Assembly: GCA_905147135.1 (NCBI GenBank)
Contig: LR990053.1
Span: 632,501 to 696,500 of the forward strand
Length of the DNA: 64,000 nt
Direction of reading: 5' to 3'
Origin: Blastobasis lacticolella
Taxonomy: Eukaryota > Arthropoda > Insecta > Lepidoptera > Blastobasidae
Part shown: positions 21,822 through 32,256 of the stretch, piece by piece
Layout: every line of letters begins with the position of its first letter
Position numbering within the stretch: the stretch's first letter is position 1
Program-made: the position numbers and the translations under genes
The notes under the pieces: model-generated
What the model saw: only the letters and a program-made list of their open reading frames with translations
The model's database searches: none
Told to the model about the DNA's origin: nothing

Positions 21822-21990
21822 ACTCTTTTACGCAATAACTACTTAACGGATTTGGTTAAAATTTTGCAGTGTTGTAGCTTATATCACAGAATAACACATA
21901 GACATATAATTTATACCAAAAAAATGTGGTTCCGCGAGATCAAGTCATAACCAAATTATAAGCGCAAGATATCGCGAGCAAAACATAGGT
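21822..21990 (+). repeat. Family S repeat fragment
   Basis: 'CTCTTTTACGCAATAACTAC', 'TTAACGGATTTGG' and later 'CGCGAGCAAAAC' follow the order of a widespread Helitron/MITE interior (see 35120-35312). Confidence 0.5.
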
Positions 21991-22146
21991 TTTGTGAAAA
22001 TAGTTTCATCAGGATATTTTTCTTAACCGCAAAAACCATATTTCGTAGATCAGAACAGTAATCGGGAAAGTTCCTAAGTGGCTTTTGAATCGACGTCATA
22101 CGACGCAGGCGTGGTGAACAGTCAACAGTATTCTACCTGCTCATTA

Positions 22147-22192
22147 TCAGTATAAGTTGAGCTAGCGTCTCAATAGACGCGCATAGCAATGA
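22147..22192 (-). repeat. Family F terminal module
   Basis: Reverse complement of 'GCTATGYGTGTCTATAGAG' plus 'CTAGCTCA..TTATACTG', shared with 40961-41007, 45276-45311 and 49460-49506. Probably the end of a transposon; no complete element is visible here. Confidence 0.55.
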
Positions 22193-22439
22193 TGGCTCCT
22201 TTTGTACTGGTTTTGTATATCGATATTCTGTACGTACTCCAGACAGGTATAATCCAGGAAATTAGAATCTAAAAATAGAATAACGTGGGATAAGCGACGC
22301 CTACTCAAAATATTATCCCAAACCAGGAAAATGCCTTTCTGGACTTTAAATTAAGACGTTTCATAAGCTCCTGATGGCCCCACTGGTTCCTTATGGTGGC
22401 AGATGGAAAAAGAAATTATCTACGCCGGTTAGTGATGAG

Positions 22440-22690
22440 CGAATGTGAATGATTCATTCGAATCGATGCTTTTTGAAAGCACTTTATAACTAAAAAGAGT
22501 TATTCGAATGTAATTAACCAAGTTAACATGTACTTAAATAAAACAATTTACGATTTAAATAAAACAAAGCTTAGAGCAATCTCGATCGATCAAAAAAAAA
22601 TTTCACTAGCTTATTTTATTCGAATGAATTCATTTATGAAAGAATTGATTTGAATGATCTAAAACATTATTTCGTTTATCGGGGCGGATG
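22440..22690. repeat. TTCGAA-rich repeat with hAT-like end
   Basis: It starts near 'GTTAGTGATGAGCGAATG' and contains several ATTCGAAT/GAATGATT words. The 'TAGTGATGRGC' end recurs, inverted, at about 26333-26343, and such ends are typical of hAT elements. No complete element could be delimited. Confidence 0.45.
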
Positions 22691-23342
22691 GCACCGGTTT
22701 CATTTGTCCCCGTAAGGCCCGGTATTTCTTTAACAGCAGTCAAAAAATACCGGTGTAAATACAACATGACATAGCCATCTGGTCCATTGGGGCAAATAAA
22801 ATATTTTTCCCATTCACCCCGTTAGCGGGGCAAAAGAACCGGGGAAAACGGCGGCGTCCTTTCGAAACATTATCCCTAATCAGGAAATTCCTTTTCAGGC
22901 CAACAAATTATAACGTTCCATCAACATCTGCTCATTAAAACTTCCTAATGCGCCATTTGACGCTGCTTTTTCATCAAAACTTTTATACTTATCCTCTGAT
23001 GTTTCCCTTTAATTTCATGTCGCATGGTAATTGAGCACGAATGTTATCCGGATGGCAATGTTGTGAATGCCGAGTGCTACAGACGTTGCTTATTCGGTGC
23101 ATAATTATTATATTCGTTTGGCCATTCTTCTATTGGAAGTCGTGTTCACTGTAAATATTCGTCACTCTCTTTCTATAATAGAGGCTACCGACTTTTTTGC
23201 TCGCCATTGGACGGCACCGATAATTCCTTGTCATTCTATTGGCTGTATTCATTATTCAAATTATCTATTGTCTACGTTGAGTGTTTCTTTCTCACCAATA
23301 TCGTGCGACATATTTTGACAACCAGACTTCGTATAGTTTAAG
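22691..23342. other. Non-coding sequence; short GC-rich inverted motifs
   Basis: A 'CCGGTATTT ... AAATACCGG' stem lies at about 22720-22756. Otherwise no gene or repeat is supported. Confidence 0.4.
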
Positions 23343-23475
23343 CGAAATGAATTGGTAATAGCGGACATTGATCTCTTGGTAATAGAATAGTTTATAACAG
23401 TTCTTATATATTTTTTAAGAGATAATGCCGGTTCTTGACCGAGAGGTCAAGGCACGCTATTGCCAAACCATTTAA
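23343..23475. repeat. Imperfect palindromic element (about 130 bp)
   Basis: The left arm 'GAAATGAATTGGTAATAGCG' ... 'TTGATCTCTTGG' pairs with the reverse complement of 'CCGAGAGGTCAAGG' ... 'CGCTATTGCCAAACCATTT'. The loop is AT-rich. Probably a foldback MITE. Confidence 0.75.
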
Positions 23476-23518
23476 CACGAACTATAGGCAGTCAATTTCG
23501 CGGTTATAACCCGCGTCA

Positions 23519-23632
23519 CGAAAGAAGAGACTTGTCAAATGGCAGTGGAGGGGATTTCGCGCAGGTCATCGTATGCAGCGCAAGTGGAACCACGTGACCC
23601 GCCAAGTCTCTTCTTATTTGACACTAGCTATA
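23519..23632. repeat. Second palindromic element (about 110 bp)
   Basis: 'AAGAAGAGACTTGTCAAATG' on the left pairs with 'CCGCCAAGTCTCTTCTT' plus 'ATTTGAC' on the right. It lies 44 bp from the preceding palindrome but its arms are unrelated. Confidence 0.75.
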
Positions 23633-24164
23633 ACAAGATGATTGTGGTTTCTAACCACAGAGCAGTCATCTGGATCGTACAAGAATATCGGAGTCTGGAA
23701 TAAGACAAAGTCTATATAAATAAATATCATTTATTTCAAGTTTCACAGACTCCGTCAACTTTAGAATCAATTTATATCTTAATAATTAAATAGAACGAAA
23801 TAAACATGTATATGTCAGTTAAAATTATAAAAATGTCATAACTAGTCTATAATAGTCTCATAGCGAACCCATCCACGCCTATGATGTTCCCCTATGCATT
23901 GTGTCGCCCAATATTTGCCAAGTTGCTATGAATATCAAGATCGACATTAAATAGTTCGTAGCGTGAGCTCCTCGAGCCCGAGCCTAGCCATTCATTACGC
24001 GACAAAATCACGCAAATCGAAACCTGTGCCATGAATCATGAAGGCCTAATATATAAACAATATTAGTCGGCAAATATAAATATACTAATCTCCTTTTCAA
24101 ATATAATCCAATATGCTGATGGCAGTATTTTAACTTTAGGGCATTACAGTGAATAGGCTTGCTC
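23633..24164. other. AT-rich non-coding sequence
   Basis: No gene or recognised repeat. Confidence 0.4.
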
Positions 24165-24402
24165 CATATTTCAGGGCTTAGAGCCTCCCCCACGAAAGGG
24201 GAGGTTATTGCGTTAATCTCCACGCTTGGCAGGCGGGTTGGAAATCGCAGTGTTTAAATATAACAATGGAAAATGCTGCTGCTCATTTTGCAGACTACGG
24301 AGACTCTTTATCTTTTTCCTCGATAACATTAGTCGCGTTGTACGACACCCATGAGCGTAAGGGGTTGGTGCTATTCTACTCTGCCGGACACCATACGGCT
24401 AT
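24165..24402 (-). mobile_element. Family D: RTE-like LINE 3' end
   Basis: The reverse complement reads 'GTGTCCGGCAGAGTAGAATA', 'GCACCAACCCCTTACGCTCA', 'GCGATTTCCAACCCGCCTGC' and 'CAAGCGTGGAGATTAACGC'. Four copies in the window share this layout; at 31272 it ends in an ATGATG-type tail, typical of the RTE clade. This copy is 3'-truncated near 24165. Confidence 0.75.
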
Positions 24403-24440
24403 ATTTGTATTATATTAAATAAAAAGAAAATGCTGTGGTT

Positions 24441-24486
24441 TTGTAGATGGCGGTCAATTGCCTGGCAAGTTTATTATTAAAAACAA
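24441..24486 (+). mobile_element. LINE 3' UTR scrap
   Basis: 'AGATGGCGGTCAATTGCC' and an AT-rich end match the sequence after the LINE stop at 12237. Confidence 0.4.
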
Positions 24487-24657
24487 ATTTGTGGTTACAT
24501 ATCTCTAATGGCTAAATAATAAATAATAAGCTAAGTATAGAAATTCTCGGCAATAGTGACATAAGTGGGTCAGCTCCATTGTTGCTACTAGAACAAAATC
24601 AATTCTCAACTTTTATTCGAAACGTACAAACGGATTAGAAACGTATTTCTTCGCCGT

Positions 24658-24693
24658 ACTTTTTGCTTTCACCCTAGTATGAAAGCAAAAAGT
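24658..24693. repeat. Perfect 14-bp hairpin
   Basis: ACTTTTTGCTTTCA at 24658-24671 and its exact reverse complement at 24680-24693, with an 8-base loop. Confidence 0.9.
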
Positions 24694-25085
24694 TATAACA
24701 CACTTGGCACTGTACCCGAATAACGTTATTATAATAAAAGAGTACAGCAATTTTCTCCACCGCCACAGAAAAGCTAAGGCTGGTGCCAACTAGCTTTCAA
24801 AATATTTAAAAATGTGCCGGAACTCTTTAATGGGTTTTCCGATAGATTAAGCTTGTCGATTACACTAAATCAGAAAGTATGAAACTATCATTTATTACTT
24901 TTATACTAGCTATTATAATATTAATCTTTTTTAGTAATATGGATATGACCAGATTTATTGTAATGTAGCAGAATATATTCTACGGGCTTTGGGTTGGTGA
25001 TCTTTGCCTTAAGTCCCAGCTTGTTCACCACATTAGTGGTATATAAAAAAGTTGTGATCTTGCCCGCATCCGCCTTGCCTTGCCA

Positions 25086-25190
25086 TGCCTTGACCATGCC
25101 TTGACCATGCTCCAGGATTTGGCAGTGAGGATGTGTTGTCATGTGAAAAATCCATTCACACCCTTCATGAGGACCTCCATGCTGTAGTCT
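25086..25190 (-). mobile_element. SINE B fragment, diverged
   Basis: A triplicated 'CCATGCCTTGA' word leads into 'TCCAGGATTTGGCAG' and 'GAGGACCTCCATG', matching part of the reverse SINE B body. The middle is altered. Confidence 0.5.
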
Positions 25191-25254
25191 CAAAGGAGAA
25201 CTTCTGCAGAGTGCATTCCAAACAATTTTTTTTTTCCAGAAATTTGAAACAAAT

Positions 25255-25513
25255 ACACACGGTGACTCTCTGATATCATGACTGAAGCATAAAATGACCG
25301 CCCATTTATGTATGTGCGTGTTTCGATACTGTCACTGGCGTGACACCCCGTTACAAAATAACAAAATGGTGGGCGGCGGATTGTCGTACCTGGTACTTCT
25401 GTGTGAGTGTGTAGATCATGTACAATAAAAGCCATTGCCAATAAATTGTCGTACTTTGCTTGCTTAACTTATCATTTGTGTAGAATGGTGTCCGTAATTT
25501 TTACATTTCCGTG
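25255..25513 (+). mobile_element. Family G element, partial
   Basis: The core 'AATGACCGCCCATTTATG' ... 'GTCACTGGCGTGACA' ... 'GGGCGGCGGATTGTCG' is followed at 25487-25511 by 'GTCCGTAATTTTTACATTTC', resembling the terminus of the complete copy at 13108-13567. The other end is not recognisable. Confidence 0.6.
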
Positions 25514-25559
25514 ACAATAATGTGTAAACATCCGAATGTTAAAGTACTTCCATTTGTTA

Positions 25560-26345
25560 CAAAATAACGAGACAATTTCGATTCTACGTCTCTGTCTAAT
25601 ACAATTGTATTTTATTTCTCAAAGTCTCTTTGTTCTAAACATCGTCTCGATTTAGTTCCGTTTCTTTCTTTTACCCCACTCTTAGTACTCTCAGATTTAT
25701 TCGAGTGATCATTCAATTCGATTAAATTTTGTTTCGATTTTTCGAACGTTGAAGGCAAATGAAAAAAACATTCGATTGGAAATAAATAATTCGAATGATT
25801 TTGTATCAATCGAATATAAAACTACTAGCTTTCGTCCGCGAATTTGTTTACGTAGAATTCGATTTTACAAATTGAATCCGTTCCCGCGGGATCCACATTA
25901 TGCCTATGCGCTCTTCTAGATATAAACTACATCACTGCCAGAATTCATCAATATCCGTTCAGTAGTTTTTCCATGAAGGAGTAATAAACATCCAAACATT
26001 CTTACAAACTTTCGCATTTGTAAAATAATTAGTAGCATAGGATTCCTATTATACCTTCGAATAAAATTAACAATTTATTAAATCAGAGTTGTACCCTCCA
26101 CGTAAATAGCCATCGTTTGCATTAACTCGCTCTTTTTTTTAAAACTCATTCAACATATTTTTTCATTTGTTGTTGTGAATGTTATAGTGAATTCGAATAA
26201 TGGTTAATTGCTCTTTTTCTTCAAAAAAATCATTCATGTAATTTTTTAATTAGAAAACAAAAGGTCATCATTCGAATAGTGGTTAGGTACTAGCTCATTC
26301 GAATCACTCTATCGATATTTTTCTAAGCCACCGCCCATCACTATC
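25560..26345. repeat. TTCGAA-rich repeat, interrupted
   Basis: AT-rich with repeated ATTCGA/TCGAAT words and a right edge 'CCACCGCCCATCACTA', the inverted counterpart of the end at 22440. A family S fragment (25830-26025) splits it. Confidence 0.45.
25830..26025 (-). repeat. Family S repeat (Helitron-like) inside the TTCGAA repeat
   Basis: 'ACTAGCTTTCGTCCGCG' at the left is the reverse complement of a hairpin-CTAG-type end. Inside are 'CCGTTCCCGCGGGATCC' and 'ATCCGTTCAGTAGTTTTTCC'. Confidence 0.55.
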
Positions 26346-26839
26346 TCTCAGTACAGTTGCTTCACTTTGCCCAACGACGCTAGCGTTTGATCCCTCCGCG
26401 TCGTCTGCCGTAATTTATGCATCGGAGTGTACATCCCCGCTTTTATGCCTACGTCTTTGGTACCGTTAATTTACACTCGTGTCTCCGAAGTCTTTGTTTG
26501 CAGCGTTTGGGAGGGTACTTGTGAATTTTATATGCGTATAGAGAGGGTAGTTGTTGTCTTGTTTGGTTTGAGTTAAGCTTTCTGAATGAAACAAATTAAG
26601 GTTTTAAGACTTGTGGTTATTCACTACACTTTCAATACACATGGGCGGCGTTTCTTTGTAAACTGGGCAACTAATTGTCTCAGGCCAATATTATATAAAA
26701 ACGTAAAGATATGTCGTAGATAACTATAAAAGACAATATCCTAATCTATCTCGGCTCAGCTTAAAATATCCATTAAAATATATATTATCGGGTTGTTATC
26801 ACGGTTAGTGTTGTTTTAGCAATGCCTGTGTATAAGTGT
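26346..26839. other. Non-coding sequence without recognised repeat
   Basis: Nothing supported. Confidence 0.4.
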
Positions 26840-27058
26840 AAATAAATAAAATAATTAAAATGCTTGAACAATCCACACAGCGTCACCTAGCCCCAAAGTA
26901 AGCAGAGCTTGTGTTATGGGTGCCAGAAAACTGATAAACTATTTATATTTTTTAATACATACTTTTTATACATATAACACCCAAACCCGACAGAAATTTT
27001 ATTCATTACTTAAATGTGTGGCCGGGAATCGAACCCGGGACCCAACTGAACCACTCAA
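26840..27058 (-). mobile_element. SINE A, head-deleted
   Basis: A good body and 3' end, but the tRNA-like head has lost about 25 bp: the B-box is followed almost at once by the A-box side. The tail is AAATAAATAAAATAATT. Confidence 0.82.
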
Positions 27059-27140
27059 AAACATAATTCTCTCACTTTTTTCACCGGGGTCTAAAAAATA
27101 ATATTCAACGTTGTCCCACCGAAAAATACCTGTACCTAAT

Positions 27141-27323
27141 CTACTGTGAAAGTATCGCGCCGATGTTTATATTAAAAACATCTGTTAACATCAAACATCG
27201 TGCGATCCCACGCAAATTCACCCACTTTACCCGTCGGTATATTTGCTTAACATCTTCTTTAACATTTTGATAGACTCTCATACACTCTTGTGGGAAGGGT
27301 CTTGTGCTAGATATAAGCATGGG
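27141..27323 (-). pseudogene. Left piece of a possible decayed coding segment
   Basis: Minus-strand sequence left of the 2.3-kb element, with low-AT codon-like composition. Together with 29653-29787 it forms a block now split by the insertion. Without the insertion and one target duplication, one frame would continue across the junction for about 15 codons before a stop. Protein family unknown. Confidence 0.25.
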
Positions 27324-27331
27324 GTGTACAG
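27324..27331 (+). repeat. Left 8-bp target duplication GTGTACAG
   Basis: Identical to 29645-29652. The central TA (nnnTAnnn) fits the preference described for Buster-type hAT elements. Confidence 0.9.
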
Positions 27332-28020
27332 TAGGGTGTCCCGTCCATGTATGAGAAAAAAAATATTTCAAGCTACACAATCGCAAGAGGTATCAAAATT
27401 TGCGTAATTTAACACAGATTATGAAAAATGTAAAAATATTTGAATTATGTGTAATCTTGAGGGCTCTACCGAACGTTGAAAATTTGGGAATTTTAAATTT
27501 TTACAGAATTTTTCCGCTGGCTTAAAATAATACAAATTCAAGCTTATTTTATACTAAAATAGAAAAATTAAAGAAATATAGCATAAAAAAACAGAATAAT
27601 CAAAATAGAGCATATAATCAATAGAACATTTTTTATTTTAGTTTGCTTGTTATTGAGTCAAAAATTATGGATTTTGTCCGTGATTGCATATTCCAATGAA
27701 GCCATCTCAAGCATTAGCGTCAGTAACACAGTAACACTATGAGAGGCCTTTGTTACCACAGATTGTGTATAACAAGGATAGTCAACAATTTCCAAGCTTT
27801 TATATTTTACCATGATTTAAAAGTCGTCATTAGAAAGATGCTGAAGAATCGGCGGTGCAGTGAATAACCGGCGCTGCGGATTTCCCTGTCACACAATAAT
27901 TTATGTGTAATCTACAACAGATAAGTTAGTTTTAAAAGTTTTTATTCAGATTTTAGTGCTATTTTCAGCTTTTCTAGCTTTTACTATTATTAAGTTAAAT
28001 CTTTAGTAGAAACCGAGAGG

Positions 28021-28107
28021 ATGTCAGGCAAAACAGCAGCAGCATATCGCATCGATAAACATTATCTGTCACAGAGCTTAGCTACTTTGTTAGTTGGCTT
28101 TGCTTAA
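28021..28107 (+). pseudogene. 28-codon frame inside the hAT-like element
   Basis: Starts 'MSGKTAAAYR' and ends 'LATLLVGFA'. It has no recognised domain. Its position about 690 bp from the left end fits a transposase 5' remnant, but there is no sequence proof. Confidence 0.2.
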
Positions 28108-28569
28108 TGTTTTTCTATTCGCTGTTGAAGTCAGTGGTGTCTCTCTCGAGGTCGTTTATGTCGGGGATGCCTTTGGAACATACTTCTTAGAAAGATTCAA
28201 GCACTAATCACAATTTGCAGAAACAGAATCGGTTTTTTAAAAGGCTTCAATTTTCCTATGCTGTCTTTTTATCAATCTAGTCCTTTATTTTTAATCAATA
28301 CTACTCATTACCATTTTCCTAACATTAAACTTCTCTCATTGATGAGAACTTCCTTAGGTTTCAAGCTCAAATACAAACAAGATTCATATGAAGTACACTT
28401 AAGAAGAAGTCTAAGAGCTTATTAGATAACTCTAACTACACTCGTTACGTCATTCGTTTTTGAAACTAGACATAATTTCTTTAGCTTTTGCGGTATCTTT
28501 TCAAATTGAGGTAGGAATCCATCCACTTTTCGTGGTCAAATGATTTCAGGAATTAGATAATTTGGCCAT

Positions 28570-28800
28570 ACTTTCGACTAGCTTTTTTGCCCGCATCTTC
28601 GTCTGCGCAAAATTAGATTAGAACGTTCCGGACCCGTTCCCGTGGCAACCACATTGAATCTCGGGAAGAACTATAGCCTATGTAACCCCCTGATAATGCA
28701 GCTTTCTATAATTGAAAGAATTTTTTAATAGTAGTAAGTAGTAATTGTTGAGCGTATCAATACAAACAAACAATCAAACCTTTTCTCTTTATTATATTAG
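28570..28800 (-). repeat. Family S fragment nested in the hAT-like element
   Basis: Contains 'ACTAGCTTTTTTGCCCGCAT' and 'CGGACCCGTTCCCGTGGCAA', the left end of the Helitron-like family, and ends in an 'ATATTAGTATAGAT' edge. Confidence 0.55.
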
Positions 28801-29030
28801 TATAGATTAGAATGGAAGCTTTTGGTCCAAATATTGTTGATATTTTCTGAAACAGTCCCATATAAGTATTACTGAATTGAATATATTCTTTCTATTATCG
28901 GCACTTCCATTTCAAGTCGTTCTTGACTAATAAAATAGCGCTACCGATCGTCAAATTCTAAGTATGTTCTCAATATAGCGGAAGTGCCTCACGACGTCTC
29001 GAACTTATTATTCAAATAAAGTCACAAAAT

Positions 29031-29069
29031 CTACTTTTACACTGTATCGCAACTACAGTGTAAAAGTAG
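29031..29069. repeat. Perfect 15-bp hairpin
   Basis: CTACTTTTACACTGT (29031-29045) and its exact reverse complement (29055-29069) with a 9-base loop, inside the hAT-like element. Confidence 0.92.
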
Positions 29070-29296
29070 TACTTTGAATTCGAAAAAACATTAGCAAGTA
29101 AAGTCCAAAAGCCACAAAGTCCTCGAAACTAGTTGAAACGTACCAAGTTACCTGCGACTTTGAATTTGCAAGTCCCAATCTGCTAATTCGAGGTTGCCGA
29201 TAACATATTGTTGCATAAAAATCTAAATATCGTGTTTGTATTACAACTTAATAAAATAATAACTAAATATTTTTCATATTTACGTTTAAAATAGGA

Positions 29297-29632
29297 TAGC
29301 GAAATATTACCTTAAATTTGTAAATTTTTCAAAACTTTGCCGATCTGAAGAACCCTAAAGGTATAGTTTTATTTGGTTTTTAGAGTTATTTGAGTAATCT
29401 ACGATTAATTACGCAACCTTTGACAGGTCTTGTGTTAAGAAAAACAAGAAAGAGATATAATATAAAGCTGAAATCTGGAGTAGCGAAATATCATAATTTT
29501 TCAGAACTTGAAAGATTGGTAGAACCCTGAAGATCAAATTTTATTTTATTATTTTTATTATTATGGTAATCTGCTATCAATTACGCAAATTTTAAGAGGT
29601 CTTGCGTTAAGAAAATCCAAGAAAAAAATTCT
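29297..29632. repeat. Tandem subterminal repeats of the hAT-like element
   Basis: Two units with shared words 'TAGCGAAATAT', 'AGAACCCT', 'AATTACGCAA' and 'AGGTCTTG..TTAAGAAAA', offset by 184 bp. Subterminal repeats of this kind often hold transposase binding sites; that role is inferred here. Confidence 0.8.
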
Positions 29633-29652
29633 CGGGACACCCTAGTGTACAG

Positions 29653-29787
29653 GTCATTGTGGACATCGTGTGTCACCTGAAAGAAGCACTTCAAAGGTTC
29701 TATTTGTAGAGGACCGACAGTACCCGTTGCACTCTTTGCCATTTTCACTAAGGGTGTTATAAAATTTAGATGCTTTACGATTAGCAA
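29653..29787 (-). pseudogene. Right piece of the possible decayed coding segment
   Basis: Minus-strand frame with 'LNFITPLVKMAKSATGTVG' and 'IEPLKCFFQVTHDVHNDLY' running into the target duplication. It is ATG-led and looks more protein-like than its surroundings, but I cannot assign a family. It could equally be an older transposon ORF. Confidence 0.3.
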
Positions 29788-29810
29788 TTTTAGTAGTATT
29801 CTCTTGTAAG

Positions 29811-30146
29811 GAGCGTCGGTGGTTGAGTGGTTAAGGTATCCGGCTCGTTAGCGATAGGTACCGGGTTTGAATCCCACTGCGGCCATGTATCTATGACTCT
29901 TCTGAGTTATGTACATTAGTTGAAAGCTAACCGATGCTCTTGCATCATGATGAAACCTACACATTCAGATGACTGTGTAACCACGGTACAATCTGGTCAA
30001 GTTCCCCTGGTAGCAGGGTCACGAAGGTCAAATGGCAGTCGCTCCACTGACCTTCTTTAGACCTTATGATCTGCCAAATCCTGGATCATGGTCTTGGCGG
30101 TTCGGGCCCTCGTGTGCGAGAACATATCGCCACGATAATTATGAGT
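29811..30146 (+). mobile_element. SINE B, full length (reference + copy)
   Basis: tRNA-like head with A-box-like 'TGGTTGAGTGGTTAAGG' and B-box 'GGTTTGAATCC', then 'TACATTAGTTGAAAGCTAAC', 'GTTCCCCTGGTAGCAGGGTC', 'CAAATCCTGGATCATGG' and 'CCCTCGTGTGCGAGAACA'. The tail is diverged. Confidence 0.88.
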
Positions 30147-30154
30147 AACCGATT

Positions 30155-30305
30155 TCCGAGTGAGCTGAAATTTTGCACGTTCATGTAAGTTTGGTGACAA
30201 TGCAATATTATAATGCCATCGAGCTGATTTGATGTTGGAGCCCGAAGGTGGCCATATGAATATCTAAACTACGCATGGTAAACCCACGAGGTTGGGCTCG
30301 TTTAA
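30155..30305 (+). repeat. Family Q repeat copy
   Basis: 'CCGATTTCCGAGTGAGCTG', 'AAATTTTGCACGTTCATG', 'GTGACAATGCAATATTATAA' and 'GGAGCCCGAAGGTGGCCATA'. The counterpart of 15850-16020. Confidence 0.55.
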
Positions 30306-31271
30306 TTAGTCTTGAGAAAGATCTGGTTTGTGATTCCACAGAATACCAGCGCTGTGAGTCGTTTCTTGCGCCTCACAGCACATGCTTAGTGGGTACTAGA
30401 GACTATACATGGGAGAGAATAGACTAATTAAGATATTGTCTTAATTAAGATATTGTAAGTGTTAATGTGTGCGATGTCTGTAATTGTAACTGTTATTGTG
30501 TCGTGGTGTGCTATGTGTAATAAATGTCTTTTCTTTTATGATTCTCTGAAAGATCATAGGGATCACGATGAAGCTCAATAAAAGCTTGCTATGAAAAAAT
30601 ATTTTTTAGGGAAACAAAAATACATCACTTGTGAGAGTAATGGCGCCCTCCCGTGGAACGTGAGTGCTCGCACACGGCCGCCCATAGCAAAACCACTTTT
30701 TTTTTTTTCTTGATTTGATTTGCTTGGGTTCATTTCAAATGCGCATGGGTTACAATACATGTATTTAAAATCATGTGTTATTTGAAAATTGTATTAAAAT
30801 TAGACAAATCTATTTCAGAAATGCTTACCGCAAAGACCTTTTCAAGTTTTGAAAATTTAATTTTAATATTAGACCTAAGGTACATTTAACATGGATCCAG
30901 TATTTAAATTACAAGTAACTCTCCAAACATGCCTCTAACTCACGAGACTCTTTTCTCATCAATATATTGTCGCCACTTAAACATATTACTCTGACCTAAC
31001 CCCCGGCACTTTTAAATATAGCGGTGGCAACTTAAAAGCAAGAATAGACGCGCCCGACTGTCATGTCCTCTGCCCGTATTAGACGCCACTCGAAGACTGA
31101 AATATTATTTCCTAAAATGCCCGCTTTACGACCGCAGAGACCGTTAATATTTGGGGATTACCATGTCACCATTTTACGAGTTTCCGATATTCTTGGTACT
31201 ATGTCGCACCGTCTGATGCTGGTTAGATTTGGTTTGGTGATATGGCTAGTTTTGATCTTTTAAGTAGCTGT
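30306..31271. other. Non-coding; possible retroposon 3' UTR at the left
   Basis: 30330-30530 contains 'CAGCGCTGTGAG' near 'GCGCCTCACAGC' and an AATAAA at about 30520, as in a LINE 3' UTR. A tandem 'TTAATTAAGATATTG' duplication is at 30426-30457. No gene is supported; the 31063-31263 frame is ATG-led but unassigned. Confidence 0.35.
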
Positions 31272-31512
31272 TTGGCCGTGTGGTGTCCGGCAGAGGAGAA
31301 TAGCACCAACCCCTAATATTCGTGGTGTACAAATCGACAAATGTTTTTGAGGCAAGAGTTCTGGAGTCTCCAGCAGCGTTTCCTATATTTACAACATTGC
31401 GATCTCCAACCGCCTGCCAAGCGTGGAGATTATGGCAATATTCTCCCCTCTCATGGAAAAGGCCCTAAGTCATGCAGTGGACTGTTATTGACTATAATGA
31501 TGAAGATGATAA
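31272..31512 (+). mobile_element. Family D: RTE-like LINE 3' end with ATG-type tail
   Basis: Sense copy: 'GGCCGTGTGGTGTCCGGCAG', 'GCGATCTCCAACCGCCTGCC', 'AAGCGTGGAGATTATGGC', 'GCAGTGGACTGTTATTGAC', ending 'AATGATGAAGATGATAA'. This tail sets the orientation of the whole family. Confidence 0.78.
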
Positions 31513-31585
31513 AATAGCTTCACCCTAGTCGGGGATGACAATGTCATTTGTGGAAATTTGTCCATGAGAAGCAGTAACTTTTTTT

Positions 31586-31678
31586 ATAATGTAATACGGC
31601 ATGCAAACAGGCAAGCCGGCCAACTGATGGCAAGTGGTCACCGCCGCCTATGGCCATCAGCAACACCGTAACTGACAT
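31586..31678 (-). mobile_element. Family C retroposon 3' end, short
   Basis: 'AATACGGCATGCAAACAGGC', 'CAACTGATGGCAAGTGGTCA' and 'CCTATGGCCATCAGCAACAC'. The T-rich left edge is the A-tail complement. Confidence 0.7.
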
Positions 31679-32066
31679 AGTAACTGCGGTAACGTCTACA
31701 ATTCACGCACCAAGGTTTTAAGTAACAAAAATACAGAACCACAGAAAATACAAGTTCCCAAAAATACAGAACGGTCTGTTCGTGATTCAGAAATGGAGAA
31801 AATACGTAGAAATGACAACGAAAGTAGATAAAGCAAATGTTTATTGTAATAATAAAATAGGTATACACCGAAAATATATATTAACATAACATCAAAAAAA
31901 ATACAACATCAAAAAAATCTTTAAAATCTTTAATTTTCTTGTGTACAATAAATAAAAAATAAATTAAAAAAAAACATGCATAACTCAAAAATAGTAGCGT
32001 AATTGCTCGCATGTTAGACTGTGAAGGTGCTGTCACTTTTATTTTTGGTTACTTTAGTTTTTTTTA
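31679..32066. other. AT-rich non-coding sequence
   Basis: A-rich runs at 31890-31980. Nothing else recognised. Confidence 0.4.
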
Positions 32067-32256
32067 TGTCATGCCATTATGTCAAGTGGTCACCACTGCC
32101 TATAGACATAAGCAACACCAAGACTATCGCCAATGCGTTGCACACCTCTATAACACGTTACTCTGGCAGCAAAAAGGCAAATTTCCCTCCACTGCCAAAG
32201 CCACGGTTTCCCAAATTCCCACCCCATGGAGCACTGGAAACCTTACTCACCGGCAG
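32067..32256 (-). mobile_element. Family C retroposon, 190 bp
   Basis: Closely matches 55298-55660 but lacks its 5' part. The family reading frame is broken here by a TAA after 'FAFLLPE'. Confidence 0.75.

Larger units (their letters stand above)
27332..29644. mobile_element. hAT-like DNA element, 2.3 kb, non-autonomous
   Basis: The termini are TAGGGTGTCCCG (27332) and its exact complement CGGGACACCCTA (to 29644), between perfect 8-bp duplications. Beyond 12 bp the ends stay similar for about 200 bp ('CGCAAGA', 'AAAATTTGCGTAATT', 'AGGGYTCTACC'). The right end carries two tandem subrepeats with a 184-bp period (starting 29297 and 29481). No long ORF survives; a 28-codon frame from ATG 28021 to 28107 is the only ATG-led piece noted, and it might be a transposase remnant (unproven). 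A family S scrap and a perfect hairpin lie inside. Confidence 0.85.

Noticed and set aside
29297..29632. CRISPR-like or satellite array
   Set aside because: Only two diverged units of 184 bp exist, and they lie at the end of a TIR element; the genome is eukaryotic.
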